Assembly (NCBI RefSeq): GCF_041381155.1
Contig: NC_091137.1
Span: forward strand, 24,411,655-24,475,654
DNA from: Argopecten irradians
Lineage: Eukaryota; Mollusca; Bivalvia; Pectinida; Pectinidae
Direction of reading: 5' to 3'
DNA length: 64,000 bases
Position 1 is the first letter of the stretch; the number at the start of each line of letters is the position of its first letter. Both the position numbers and the translations under genes were made by a program. The notes under the pieces are model-generated. The model was not told the DNA's origin and did not search any database. It saw nothing but the letters and a program-made list of their open reading frames with translations. Below, one piece after another: positions 1 to 39,715 of the stretch.

Positions 1-2046
1 TCTACACGAAAGTTTTACACTCATTAAATATACATAATTATCCACCAGCCTCCGCATCCAGGTGAAATTGTACAGGGTTACGTTGTTCATCGCGGTTCTC
101 ACAATTACGCTTTCGTCCCGCATTGCTTAACATTTTATAAGAAAACTAAAGTTCATGACAATGCTATTTAATAATTAAAAAAAATCAAAGAAACGTAGCA
201 ACAATCCCAAATCGCTGAAAATACGTTTTTGAAAATCACAGGTAGGTGTGTCGAGCGCCGTATGCAAGCATTGATAGTGATGAGCTGCGCTGCCTCGCAT
301 AGGGTCGATTACGTCACGCACCAAATAAGTCTCGTTACCACAATACATGTCCTGACACCGAAATGCGGATATCTAGGTGTCCGGCAACTAATGACTCCGA
401 GTGTCTTGAAAGGAGAACACACCTCATTTTATCGTGACACAAATTCTTTGATAGTAGAGTATAGTTTTCCTTTAGCTAGATGACTCTATGTCATGGTACC
501 ATTTTTCAATAATCTTTGTTGAAGTTAAAAGTTAATGGCTTAAGTTAACAAGCCGATTCCAAACAGTACATACAAATTAGCGTAGATGATAATACTTGAC
601 GAAAATAAAAGATCCACGACTGCTTGACCCGCGGGCAATTTTCACGGGTCGCTGCGCATGTTACATGTCCGTGCGCGGTAGCAAGTCGGATACAATGGAG
701 TTTGTTTTGACAGTGATTTTAGCATGAACTTGAATATATATTTCACTTTTCATAACGTAGACAAAACGTACAATACAGTGTATTTAATTAAATAAATGCA
801 TGTCAGTTTGCATCATGCGTATTGTAACTGTATTCAAGGGACGTGCATTTGATATTTATTTGTGTCTTCCCTGTACGATACGACATATCATATAGAATTA
901 CCGTCGGTATAGTAGATTTTGTAATGTTCATTTTGAATATACATGTATAGCACTTGTTCCAAAATATGCCTCAAATAATGTTGTGATATATATAAATCAG
1001 CCATTCAAGAAATGTACACAATTTCGTTAATCAAAACAGATTCCATAATATGCATAACTTCGACAAATAATTTTGTTAATCAGCCATTCAAGAAATGTAC
1101 ACAATTTCGTTTATCAAAACAGATTACGTACGTTATCAGAAACATATCTATATATTATAGTTATAACGTAATAATCAATAAACTTGAAATACACAATATG
1201 TTAAAAAAAACATCAAATCTTTGTACAGTGTAGTTAAACTATGACCGATTCGAAGGATTTAAACGTCCTTGTCGATTCCAACACAACCCTAATATGTAAG
1301 GAATTTTCAATAAATTTATACAGTGAATGCAAACTTTGGAGAAAAAGAATTGTAAATATAGTAACTGAAAACTATATACATGTGTATATTCCATGCTCAG
1401 TTGCACAGCACATGCGATACGGTAGCGATACAGTGACAGCGATACCGCCAGTCGACTATATCTTGGGAGCCGTGCTCTCGTTATGGGTGAGTGGTCAACG
1501 CACTAGCGAAGCTCGCCCGCCGGCTCACTGCGCTGTCGCCGTAGGGGGTCAATGAGAACAATAGGCAGTGGTATTTCCATGAAAAAAAATAACGCTTTCA
1601 AAAAAAATAACGTTTCCAACGATACTCTTAACGTGGTCACGTAAATACTCACATGTTCTGTTGATGCTAACAAAGTTTCACATAAAAATCACGTAACATT
1701 CTGGCAATAACATGGGAAACAAAATCATTAACAATCATTGCTGACACTAACACGTGAAATGAAATGAATAACAATGCAAAATAAATAATAACATCAGCCA
1801 CTAAATCTAACATCATTTAAAAAAGACAAACGCATGCAAAGATAGAGATAACACAGCAGCAAAAATATAACGTGTGCTAGAAAATAATAACATGCTTTTA
1901 GTTTAAGAAAACTAAAATTTTGATAATAACAGTAAAACAGATATAACCAACATAAATATTTATAAAATCACGAATATGGTTAAAATAACAGTTTAAGAAC
2001 GAAAATTAACAGAACAGGGCTACCAGTGGTAGGTATTACTTAGTTT
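1..2046. other. AT-rich upstream DNA without a recognisable gene
   Basis: No coding exon could be supported on either strand. The only clear structure is a direct duplication of about 45 bp: the stretch around 1000-1046 (AATCAGCCATTCAAGAAATG...) recurs at about 1079-1126 with only small changes. A GC-richer patch lies at about 1440-1550. Open frames here are short and show no family resemblance. Confidence 0.5.
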
Positions 2047-2052
2047 ACTCAC

Positions 2053-2214
2053 CAAAACAAATAGCATTTCCACTTCCATCGTCAAATCGTCTGCAGCCTT
2101 CATTTGAAAACAAACACTTCCATGATCAAGACTACTTTCGTTTTCATTTATCCAATCAAATACGCCGTAACGAAAGCCCTTGGTGTCATTACATACTGTC
2201 CCACAATGCAACAT
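2053..2214 (-). CDS. Candidate orphan coding exon with strong splice donor
   Basis: On the minus strand an ATG at 2214 opens 54 codons (beginning MLHCGTVCNDTK, ending EVEMLFVL) that stop exactly at a consensus donor, GTGAGT (plus positions 2047-2052). Acidic and polar residues are mixed with hydrophobic ones as in a real protein, and the codon before the ATG is a stop, so this could be a first exon. No family is recognised and no following exon was found toward position 1. It could belong to a gene extending off the left edge, be a mobile-element fragment, or be chance. The call rests only on the open frame and the donor. Confidence 0.3.
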
Positions 2215-2219
2215 TTATG

Positions 2220-2640
2220 AACATATATTTATTTTGGCACATTGAATGTATAAATATATGTTCAATAATCCTAAATACAGATTGAACAAATATTTTTATT
2301 TTTCTTGACCATATATTTACTTTTTATGAACATATATTTATTTTTTGACCATATATTTATTTTTTATGAACATATATTTATTTTTATGAACATATATTTA
2401 ATTTTTTGAATAAATATTTATTTTTTATGGACATATTTTTATTTTTTATGAACATATATTTATTTTTTTGAATAAATATATTTTTTTATGAACATATATT
2501 TCAATTTTTGAATAAATATTTATTCTTTATGAACATATATTTATTTTTTGAATATATATTTTGTATTATTGAACAAATATTTATTTTTTTAAGAACAAAT
2601 ATTTATTTTTTAGAACAAAAATATAAATTTAATGAATATT
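2220..2640. repeat. AT-rich minisatellite, unit about 20-22 bp
   Basis: Roughly 18-20 degenerate copies of a unit resembling ATGAACATATATTTATTTTT are arranged head to tail, alternating with variants such as TTGAATAAATATTTATT. Almost no C or G is present. It is non-coding. Confidence 0.85.
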
Positions 2641-3129
2641 GCAACGTTTCACATGCCATAACGGAGCGACATGACCAAATTTTCGTCAATGAACTTTTTT
2701 ATTTCCGTGATCAAAAAAATAAAATAAATCAACAACTCTTATATTCAATTAGAATATAAACAAAAACATTCTTTTTATATGATAAACACATGCAATAGTA
2801 AAATTTAAATGTTCAAGATTACTGCTCCTTCCGCTCCCGAGCATCCCGGCGGCGATTAGGCCTCCGTGACGTAACAACATGGAGTCGATCGCCAGTGAAA
2901 ATTGGCGAACAGCGTGATGCAAGCTTTCTCATGACATCCACTTTTTCATTGATTAATGACTTTAACTTCCACAGAGATATAATTTAACAAGTATTTCTCA
3001 CATCATATATGCTTTGTTGAGTTCAAAACATGTACATAAAGAGATGAAACTCCAGTAGAAATGGCTTACTCAGAAATCCATGATCTGTCAACGTGTTTAG
3101 TCAGCTTACAATGCACTGGCTATGCATGT

Positions 3130-3226
3130 TACGATTAACGATTGATAAAATCTTTAATCGATTATCAGCGATTAGCTTCATTAATCTAATCGCCTCCGAT
3201 TATTCGACTAATCGTTTCAGCCCTAC
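3130..3226. mobile_element. Possible hAT-type transposon end remnant
   Basis: This stretch is built from repeated AATCG/CGATTA words on both strands and ends with TTTCAGCCCTAC. Such AATCG-rich subterminal sequence leading into CAGCCCT resembles the ends of degraded hAT elements. No partner end was identified, so the assignment is tentative. Confidence 0.3.
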
Positions 3227-4506
3227 AAATCATGCTAGTATATGTCCACAGATTGAGTATTTGAAACATCCAATTTACACATTACCGTAAAATGTTGTGT
3301 GTACCAAATATTGTAATGTGCGAGCATAATTTTCTTTGTAGATAGAGTCTGATGAGGTCATTGTTGATATTTTCTTCACAACTCTCGTTTTACTTCGAGA
3401 TTGTCGCGACGATGTTCGGAAGAGTTCGGAATGATTCGGCATCTTTCGAGCCTATTTTTCACGTGTACACGTTAAAAAGATTTTTTACTTTTATAATTAA
3501 AGATACTTTCAGTGCTGCAACTTCATAAAAAGTGGTAAAATTAGAAAGTTTAAACCTCAGGCAGACGGAGAAAAATATGTATAACACTTAACAGTTTTCA
3601 CTATGACCAAAAGAGCGAAAGTTATAGACCATACAACTTTAACAAATAATGGCGAAACAAGACACAATAGACCTAGACAATATTGATAACATTAAATAAT
3701 AATAAAAAAAACAACAACACTTTTTTTGTAATGCATTCCTACTACATATGGCAACTTGATTTGAAGATGAAACGGGTCTGCTCTGGTGAAGTTTCGGTCT
3801 CGTTTAAGGCTCTTTTCAACATTAATCAAAGAAATTTTGTGATATTTAAAAACTATGCCTAATTGTCTCAGTTTGTAGCAAGTTGTCATATAGAAAATAT
3901 GTAAAAAAATGATACATCCATTGCTTTTAGAAATTTTTATATACAAATTTTAAGAAATAACCAATTAGGCATTGTCGGAGACCCACGGTTGACGAGGTAT
4001 TTTCATCTTGAAACTTTAAATAGGATGTAGGAATATCGTATACAGCAGTTCTAAGCAAAACAATAATTGGTCGACTGTGTGATACTCTTAATATCATTAT
4101 TTTCTTTAAAAGATATTCATATTTATCATATAACTTATTTGCGAAATATTGCTGAAGTTTTTTGTATGAATTGTCTAAACAGTGAAATTCGAGTAAAAAA
4201 AACCCAATTAACATCATTTAGAATAGCTATCTTTGATTTATAAAAGCTCAAAATCAAGCAACACCTTATTATTTTCATTACATTTTTTAAGTTTGGTATG
4301 AAAACCTAATTCCAAAAATCTATATTAGAAAAAAAGTTAGTCGTTAGAAAATATTGACTTTTCACCAGAGCTGATCCTTACTCAATAACGCTTCCTACGC
4401 CCCTGACTGGGGGGACCGATGGTTCCCTATTAATATAGAGAACTTCGGATGCTCTTTCATGTAAGTGCGATTTAGAAACCTTCCGAACGTAGTGCATTTT
4501 ATGAAT

Positions 4507-4529
4507 CACGTGACTAATCTGGCGGGAAA
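4507..4529 (+). promoter_or_regulatory. MCM6 proximal promoter: E-box and E2F site
   Basis: A palindromic E-box CACGTG (4507-4512) lies 8 bp before GGCGGGAAA (4521-4529), a near-perfect E2F/DP site (TTTSSCGC class). The E2F site ends 44 bp before the MCM6 ATG. MCM2-7 genes are well-established E2F targets induced at G1/S, so the position and match make this the likely core control element. No TATA box is evident nearby. Confidence 0.75.
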
Positions 4530-4573
4530 GGCCTCATTGTGTACACTGTAAACACGTTGCCGCAATCTTCGCT

Positions 4574-31803
<27,230 letters not shown>

Positions 31804-32667
31804 GCGATGTGTGACACCAACGTAAAGTGACAGATGACAATTGATAAAGTGAAATTCTAGGATCAAACACCGTAACAAAGAAATTTGATATGAGACACAG
31901 TAAGAGATGACAGTATACAATATTTGACACTATGGTGGTGCCATAGAAAGATACCAGAATGTGTTCAACATTATTTGTTCTGCTTACCAGTGGTGCTTCA
32001 AGAAAAAGAAACCCCATCTGGAGGAACAATTAATTGTACATAATTGTTAGTGCTATGTGATATTAATGTATCTTTTGTTATGAACTATGTTATGTATAAA
32101 GTATGAATTACACAATGGACCTAACGCTCAGTGAGAACACCATGGATTGTTGACAATTTATACTTCATCGGTCTTTTCAAATTTAAACTTTAATATTTTT
32201 GTATAGAATCTGACAATGTATTTACATATTGAAATATTTAGATTATGTTTTAATCATGTATTCTGGACAAGTGATATCTTTCTTTGTAAAATATTTTTGT
32301 ATCAATGATCTAGAAATAATATGTGTTCAGTAAAATTTCAAATAATACACAATCTTTAATCTCAATATTTGATCTTGCATGGTAATGATGTAAATATTTC
32401 CTATGTAGGAAAAATAAAATTGCAAAATAACTGAAGAAAATTGGATTTGTGTTTTCCTAAAAGTTAAAAAAAATTTTATATATATACTGCAGTACTTGTA
32501 CATGTATATAATGCTTAAAAGCATATATATTTCAACTGAAGTCGAGTCAGTTAACAAAGTTTCAGAGAATGAGCCTGCATACAATGTAAAAAAAATAGTA
32601 ATATAAATAAAACACATGTTGCATATAAGAATTGATAACAAATAAGCAGTTTAAAAATTCAAGTAAG
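31804..32667 (+). terminator. MCM6 3' untranslated region and polyadenylation signals
   Basis: AT-rich sequence follows the TGA at 31801-31803. The canonical hexamer AATAAA occurs at 32413-32418, about 610 bp after the stop, and again at 32606-32611. The first is the better candidate because the sequence beyond it becomes repeat-like. No coding signal is seen here. Confidence 0.5.
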
Positions 32668-32883
32668 GCCAAAAAAAAAACCCGTCTGTTTAGGGTTACA
32701 TTAGGCAAAAAAATAGGGTCAGCAGGTCAGGAGGATTTTTATGATAATGTCTTTCACTCTAAAATAATGGCCAAAACCGGAGTCTGAGATCGAAATCCTG
32801 ACTTTCAATTTTGTTTTTGTAGAGAAGTTGGGGTTAAAAATTAGGGTCGGTCGGGTATCCCTAAACAGACATTTCTTTTTGGC
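32668..32883. mobile_element. Short MITE with GTCTGTTTAGGG inverted ends
   Basis: The left end GGCC-A(10)-CCCGTCTGTTTAGGGT and right end ATCCCTAAACAGAC...TTTTTGGC are imperfect inverse copies enclosing about 160 bp. It lies just beyond the MCM6 polyadenylation signals. Confidence 0.65.
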
Positions 32884-33026
32884 ATACAATGTAATAAGAT
32901 ATGTGAATAAATTCTCTGAAATGCACAGTTTTCAATAAAAACTATCCTACATTGTCATCTATTGCTTTTACAAGAGTACAATGACAGCATATATATACAA
33001 AATAATGAAAAAGTAAATATGGTTAA

Positions 33027-33329
33027 AGTGCTCCACAGTCGTATAGTGCATAAATGACTCGTAATTTTACAATAATTTGTGTTTAATCGTGTATATATAT
33101 GTCTAATTAAGAAAAAAAAATATCAGATACTTTATTTTTTATTTGGTGCATGCACAATCAGTACTTTATTCCATATAGAAAATAGTGCCACAGAATGTTT
33201 TTAGGATGCAATTAATTATTTTTAATATTATTATCTTTAAGTAAAATGGTATTTGTTATTGAAGAAAAATACCATTAAAATTGGTCTGCTGTTTATGAAA
33301 AAAATACCATTGTCAGGACTGAAGCATCT
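33027..33329 (-). mobile_element. MITE family M1, copy 2 (TTAA target)
   Basis: Preceded by TTAA (33023-33026); starts AGTGCTCCACAGTC and ends GAAGCATCT before TTTA. The interior runs opposite to the 13488 copy (GTGCATGCAC, CAGTACTTTATTCCATATAG, GGATGCAATTAATT). Confidence 0.7.
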
Positions 33330-33484
33330 TTTAGTCAAACATCCGGACAAAACAGAACCTCAAACAAGGAGTCTAAGGACAGAACAGAAACTCAAACAGG
33401 AGTCTACCATGTGTATCACTGCACATAGAAAAGTCAAACACAAATACTTGAATGCACAAATAATTATTACCCCACTTTTGGCCA

Positions 33485-33690
33485 CGAGTTAATAGCTTGC
33501 TTCTGTGAGTTCTGTCATAAACAGAGATACATATAATCTTGGCAGTTTCTGCTCCTGCTAAGCATTTAGCATAAAGAGAATGTGACAACTGGTTTGCCCT
33601 TAATGTGACAACTGGTTTGCCCGTTGTCAGTATAATGTGATCGGTTGTGTGAGCTATTTGGTGTCTTTATTGAATGGGGACGACTGGTTT
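33485..33690 (+). mobile_element. Truncated SINE fragment
   Basis: Contains CCCGTTGTCAGTATAATGTG and the GGTGTCTT word, the inverse of sequence in the SINEs at 38297 and 59791. A short internal duplication (AATGTGACAACTGGTTTGCC twice, about 33579 and 33602) is visible. Tail and head are degraded. Confidence 0.5.
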
Positions 33691-33865
33691 GTTTAAATAA
33701 TTTTGTTTTTGTTTTATTTAAGTATGTTTAATAGTTGTATTTGATATGAAATAGGCATTAGGTTTCACTATTACAAGGAACCAACATACAATAGTCTCCC
33801 AAAATACACCAAACAAACACTTCACTACATTGTATCCATTGGAGATCTTTTTATGATCCGAGTTG

Positions 33866-33989
33866 TTAAGTATAGGAGAAACACCGAAAATGTGGAATAG
33901 TCAAGATAATAATTGTTCGAGGCCCGTAAGGGCCGAGAACTATTCATTATCTTGACTATTCCACAGGTTGAGGTGTTTCTCATACTTAA
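33866..33989. repeat. Fold-back palindrome F2 (124 bp)
   Basis: Left arm TTAAGTATAGGAGAAACACC ... TGTGGAATAGTCAAGATAAT; right arm the inverse with a few changes. The loop tip GGCCCGTAAGGGCC is itself a perfect small hairpin. Non-coding. Confidence 0.8.
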
Positions 33990-34703
33990 AACATGGCACT
34001 GAATGTCATTGGTGCTCTCCACTATTACAATGGGTATTGTTAAACTATTCCACAACCCTTACTACCTATTTAAACCTTGAGACCTATTCATGATTCATTT
34101 ATTTACCTCACTCGGAGAACAAGAATCATGATTTGCATGCTTTTTTGAAAGATTCATGCACAGGTACTATATGGTACTCACACTGAAACATTTACACAGT
34201 TTAGTTTTCACTATTCAACATGGAGGACCATCAATATGTAGCTCTGTATGAAGTGGTGATGATTTTTGGACATAAATTTGAAGTGATTTGGGTAAAAATC
34301 TTTTCCCATGCAGCACAGGCCTTAGAGCGAAGTTTAGAAGGAAACAAACAACAAAATAATCCCTAATGTGGACGCAAAATAGTGAAATCATGTTGAAGAA
34401 GAGTGTGTTGTTTTTTGAAAGTATTCCAAGGAAATAATTATCTTCTTGAAAGGTGTTGGGATGTAAATTTGATTGATTGATGTCATTTTTATGGAATATG
34501 AAGTGATTTGGATATACAAAATATGGAAAAAAGCATGTCGAACATCTGTAATTTCATTTTGGCAGAAAATTCAGCATTTGGGATTTAATCTTCATTCTTC
34601 TGGATTTGTTAAAGTGAATTCTTTTCTGGGTTATGGATACAGTGGCTGTGAAAGAACTGATGAAATTTATTTTGGAATGAAGTGATGAAAATTGTGTACA
34701 TTT

Positions 34704-34860
34704 AAGGATTAAAGTCTCTTTCTGGTGGTTCTATCGAAGGATAAAGTTGTGTAGGGTATCGATATTTGGAATGGATCGCGAATCGGTCCATGAAACAAAT
34801 ATCGATACCCTACTCAACTTTACCCTTCGATAGAACCACCAGAAAGAGACTTTAATCCTT
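34704..34860. repeat. Near-perfect fold-back palindrome F3 (157 bp, about 65-bp arms)
   Basis: The left arm AAGGATTAAAGTCTCTTTCT ... GGGTATCGATATTTG and the right arm differ at only two positions (GGATAAAG/GGGTAAAG, TGTGTAGG/TGAGTAGG). The centre ATGGATCGCGAATCGGTCCAT can also pair. Such low arm divergence implies a young element or ongoing arm correction. Confidence 0.88.
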
Positions 34861-35378
34861 ATATTTACAGTCTTAACTATTATTTCCATAGCTTAAAATT
34901 TACCCTTAATAGTGTTTATGGCATTTATAAGGCTAAAATTGAATTATATCGTTTGGTTCCGACAGGCATTTGGAACAGCCACTGGAACAGTTGCGGAAAT
35001 TCCTGCCACTTTATCAATGAACATACAAATAAAATGAGTTCCGTCTGATGAAGCATATATCTGGGGTTTTTCCGGTATGAAACTATAAATTGTTATATTT
35101 ATCTGTTGTTAAAGACACCATGGTGCAAAGCAGTTTGGTTTTAATTATTTAACGTAGAATTCGTTTCCAGAAATGTTGATTAGTGGAGAAAATGGAAACA
35201 AAGATTAAATGTTCCTGATAAATGGATGTACTATCACCACCAGTCGTAAAGCCATCCTCAGTTGTCTAGGTTTGCATACACAAATAATTTCGTCAGTACT
35301 GTGTAACATATTAACATTTTCTCCCTGCTTTATGGAAAGTTTATTCAGCTGTATTTGATAACACTACTAACAGGTGAT

Positions 35379-35631
35379 ATTAAGTATAGCTGATTTTGGA
35401 ACTGCAGATGGAAAGGCATCGCTGTCACTTAACAACGAGCTAATTGGTAAGTAGAATTTATGTAAGTTAAAATCAAACCGATGAGCCGAAAGGCTCAAGG
35501 TAATAAAAGTATTAAATTGAATTCGTAATTTGGTATGAATTTATTGTTTTTATTTCACTCTCGCTCACAAATGATATCGGTTACTGTAACTTGGCTTTCC
35601 ATCTGCAGTTCCAAAATCAGCTATACTTAAT
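35379..35631. mobile_element. MITE with about 37-bp terminal inverted repeats
   Basis: The ends ATTAAGTATAGCTGATTTTG ... CAGATGGAAAG and the inverse CTTTCCATCTG ... GCTATACTTAAT enclose about 180 bp with an internal small hairpin GAGCCGAAAGGCTC. The arms are virtually identical. Non-coding. Confidence 0.85.
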
Positions 35632-35850
35632 AGGATAACTGATTTGAAACATTTTCGTGAAATTCTTATTGATAATCGTATGCATTAATCAACCAATATC
35701 TCGTATAATTAAGTTTCATGACATAAACCTCACATGATAAGTTTTTATGACAAAAATCTCATATTATGAAGTATCATGACATAATATGTCATAACAGGTT
35801 CTTTTGTTGCTAAAATATACTGTGGTTACAGCTAAAGTTCGGTGTACAAC

Positions 35851-35929
35851 ATGGGACAACAACAAGTGTTTGTGTTCTACAATGACCTACCACAGAGCGA
35901 TCTTAACCTCTTAACAGAAGTTCTTACAG
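35851..35929 (+). CDS. Candidate first coding exon of an unidentified gene
   Basis: An ATG after a possible 5' leader opens MGQQQVFVFYNDLPQSDLNL and continues to LTEVLT, ending in phase 1 at donor GTTAGT (35930). The frame is hydrophilic and protein-like. A degraded partial copy of the exon end lies just downstream (35944-35990). No family is recognised. It may belong with the terminal exon at 37078-37186, but no middle exon with the right phases was found, so the link is not shown. Confidence 0.35.
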
Positions 35930-37077
35930 GTTAGTGGTATGAGAACCACAGAGTGACTATAACCTCTTAACAATCATTCTTACAAGTTAGTATCATTTCT
36001 CAGAAATCTGAATTGTCAAAATATGTGACAATAGAAATGTGTTTCTAAGCCAAAGAAAGAAAACTGTCTTCAGGTTTCAAAAACACACTTTAATGATCGC
36101 CCTGATTCACTATTAAGTGTTTATTTTCAGAAATACGTGTGCTTTATCATGTAATTCATGCAAGATTCGCTAACGTGTAATTGATACTCTCTATTGAACA
36201 CGAACAAAATATTTTACAGATAAAAATAACTAACGTTCTTGTTTTGGCATAACGAAATTTTAGCTAGCACAAACGTGATTTGGAACAGATTAGCGCGATG
36301 ACGGACATTTGCTATTACCACAAAAATACAGTCAGCGTAATAATATTTTAGCGCATCTTTTCTGGAATAGAAAGCTCTATATGTTCTTTGCTGTTATGAA
36401 CAGATACTGACATCAGTCTAACAGGGTTGTACATCAGATGGCAAGCTAATTTTAACCATATCTATAATACGGCCACACTTAATCTTACAGCGTTAGCGTA
36501 TTGAAGATTTGGTTTAAATAATCACATTTCGTAAGGCTACATATGTTTCTCTGATTATGAAGTAACTCTTAAACAGCGACGTTAAAACCATGTCATATTC
36601 ATAAAATAACATGTTATTCTTCTCTTCAAAGTAAAATTAGTTAGATCAATTTGACAGGTGAGGGAGGATTATCTTCTGATATCAATGTTTTCTGGGCTCT
36701 CCTACCTAGGACTATGTATGGACAGTGTCCCTAACAGTATCACGTCGTTTGATGTACACATGCTCTCACAAAGGTTATTTCTGGCCAGCCATTTGACTTA
36801 GTTACAATTTGGAGACAATTACCTGTTTACATTCTATATTTGTGTGGTCTAACGACAATTGCTAGGTACAACCTGACTGTCAACAACATGTTATTCTCTC
36901 CTATTTGTAGAAATGTTTAGTAAACTTCTTAATATTTAGCGAAATCTTCATACTTGAATTTAAAGGTAGGGTATTATCCATTCTTTCCATGTTGAAATTT
37001 TAATATGACTTCTTTGAATAACAAGGTTTGAAATGGGCAATGGATAAGCTGATATTATCCACGATACTTGTTTGCAG

Positions 37078-37186
37078 CCTGTTCAAGATCAAGGATGGTA
37101 TCTTTCTTGAAGAAGCAAATGAAACAGATGAGACTGCTATAGAAGACCAAGCGAGGGAGGAATGGCGCAAATTTATAGTTCAATGA
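37078..37186 (+). CDS. Candidate terminal coding exon of an unidentified gene
   Basis: After a good acceptor (TTTGCAG, 37071-37077) one frame reads LFKIKDGIFLEEANETDETA and then IEDQAREEWRKFIVQ before TGA (37184-37186). The acidic, helical composition looks like real protein. It needs a preceding exon ending in phase 2. No match to a known family is recognised. Fragment, retired gene or short gene are all possible. Confidence 0.35.
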
Positions 37187-37189
37187 GGC

Positions 37190-38290
37190 CGAGAATCAAA
37201 ACAAGGTATTAGATCATTTGTTATGTATACACATATGTGATACTAAAAAGAATTAAATAACGCTATACTGTGGCTGACTGTGTGGCTTTGAAGTTCGCTT
37301 CGCTGTGTAATGTTCAACGGAAGTCTCTGCGGGTACTTAGAATTGCCGTCAGTTTTACTATAATTTTAGCTAAGTTGAAATGTATTAATAAGACGATATA
37401 AATGGACAATAAACAATCAATAGAAAGTACATGTTCAATAGAACTAACTGAGGTAGAAATCATATGCAGATATAAATCGGTATCTTAATTACATTGATTT
37501 TGCCGTGTCCAAAGCAAATGTCCCAAATGCGAATATGCCCTACCTTAATCATAACGTTTATGACGTACTCATACCTAAAACGATTTTTCTTGTGTTGTTA
37601 GCTCTAAAAGCATATAAAAGTACATTTTCTGTTGTTCATTTTCATATATAACATGACCCATGTCAGTTGCAAATTACAAAAGATATATCCATTGCCGCAT
37701 GTTACATAGAAATGTCCCATGTTCACTTTTACGTTATACGTAAAAACCTTGTTTCATCATGACGTCGTCGTTTATCCAACCATTAAACAACATTCACTCA
37801 TACAACTATATACTGAAAATGTTTCCGTCGGATAATACACTAAACATTAATTAATGAGTCCTTCTAAGGACCAATCGAACAGAAATTATAACAATTAAAC
37901 TTGTAACCCCCTCTGCCCCTGATACCCGATACCGATACTACTATCAAGCAAAACTTTATTTGCAAATGTCATTGACGTTAGACTGCTAGCATGTTTTACG
38001 ATAACTAATGAAAAAAGCTAAAGGCTTGCACTAAAGGTGTGAACCCCAACTTCTCCCTACCACCTTCTACATTATCCGTGTTGTGGGCATTTCGATTTCA
38101 GTGTTGTGGTTATGATATTACTTATCCTATTCATGCTATTGTTTATTTTCTTGGAAACACATTTTTATCTGCAGATTAATGTCCCCGGAATGATAAAATG
38201 TTCCAGACATCTGCGTAATGAAATTTTAATCCAAGCCGTGACGGTATCTGACGGGAACATTTTAGTTAAAATTTCAAGCTATACACACCG
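37190..38290. other. Non-coding interval
   Basis: AT-rich sequence without a supported exon, inverted repeat or tandem array. A run of short open frames shows no protein-like composition. Confidence 0.4.
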
Positions 38291-38296
38291 ATTTTG

Positions 38297-38670
38297 TTTG
38301 TTTGTTTGATTAATTAACGTCCTATTAACAGCTGTGGTCATGTAAGGACGGCCTCCCATGTGCGAGGTGCGTGTTTTGGGATACTACGGTATATTCATGT
38401 TATGTCTTCTTGTATAGTGGAACTGTTGCCCTTTTTATAGTGCTATATCACTGAAGCATGCCATCGAAGACACCAAGCAAACACCCCACCCGGTCACATT
38501 ATACTGACAACGGGCGAACCAGTCGTTCCACTCCCGTTATGCTGAGCGCTAAGCAGGAACAGAAACTACCACTTTTATAGACTTTGGTGTGTCTCGGCCA
38601 GGGGACAGAACCCACAGCCTTCCTCACAGGAGCGAGCGCTCAACTAAAGGCCAAAAGTGAGGTTGTGTCA
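38297..38670 (-). mobile_element. tRNA-derived SINE, minus orientation
   Basis: Read on the minus strand, the head at about 38668-38610 holds a box A-like TAGTTGAGCGCTCGC and a box B-like GGTTCTGTCCC. The body (CGTTGTCAGTATAATGTGAC, TGGCATGCTTCAGTGATA) leads to CGTCCTTACATGACCAC and AGCTGTTAATAGGACGTTAA at the end near 38305. That last segment is shared with SINEs having different heads in this window. Confidence 0.75.
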
Positions 38671-38998
38671 AGGGAGAAGTTAGGAAGATTAAAGTAAATT
38701 AGGAAGAAAGAAAAGATAAGATCCTAGATTTAGTCGCCTCTTACGATCATGCAATAGGGGCAGCAGGTACAATTCTAACGCCCTACACCGAAAAAAATAG
38801 GGAACTACGATAAGTCAGTGACCTTTCACAATAACCTCTTCAAATGAATACTTGTATCAGGAGGTGAAATTATTGTTTATGTGCATATGCTTACATGAAC
38901 ATATTAATGTACATGCAGTATATGTAGCCCCGTATTAAAATTATGCAATATTAATTGTACATTGACTTTTTGTTTTTTAGTCATTTTGGTCTGGATTC

Positions 38999-39042
38999 CG
39001 GCCGGACACCAGATATGTCTTGGACATATCTTGTATCCGGCC
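38999..39042. repeat. Imperfect palindrome
   Basis: GGCCGGACACCAGATATGTC followed by TT and GGACATATCTTGTATCCGGCC forms a hairpin of about 20 bp per arm. It sits at the edge of a GC-richer stretch (38995-39330). Confidence 0.7.
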
Positions 39043-39473
39043 TTTCAGGCATAATCGGGGAGGTGCACGAAGAATTTTAACTCTAAGTAAAATCTCTCCG
39101 GTATCCCGTAGATTTTCATAACCGGCAACATATCCTTCAAGCATCGTTTAATACCGGGAATCGAGCGGCAATTACAACGCCCAACATTCGGCCTGGTACA
39201 ACTATATCGTTCGTTGTCCGTAAGATACTCGGGCGATATTCGTACGATGTCCGATGAATATGCCGGTTATCGCCCGGACATCATATAATAATAGGCCGAT
39301 TAGCATTATATGTTCGGTTGATATATATATTCACTGCCTCATCGGTCCCCTAAAAATTTTAATCGAACGGCCTCCTTTTTTATGTAAATGATGTGTAACA
39401 ATTTTTTGACCGTATTGTCCGATGTCGGGAAAAAAAGGCAAAACCGCCGGTGTACTCCCGATTACCCTCTATC

Positions 39474-39563
39474 CCCATCCGGAACTCCTCGGGGAATAAA
39501 TATTACCCTCAGATCATCCGGAACTCCTCGGGGAATAGATCCGGAACTCCTCGGGGAATAGAC
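39474..39563 (+). repeat. Short tandem repeat, about 3 units
   Basis: ATCCGGAACTCCTCGGGGAA appears three times, the outer two followed by TATTACCCTC or ACATTACCCTC. The function is unknown. Confidence 0.8.
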
Positions 39564-39715
39564 ATTACCCTCGGATGTGAGCGTATTGATATGCGCAGAT
39601 TTTATGTAAATGCGGTTCAGACGAAGTAAAATTCCCCATAATAAAGTACATCTAAAAAACGTACTTAATGTGTTCCATTCGTTTCTAAATTACCTCATCA
39701 CTTTTATATTATACA

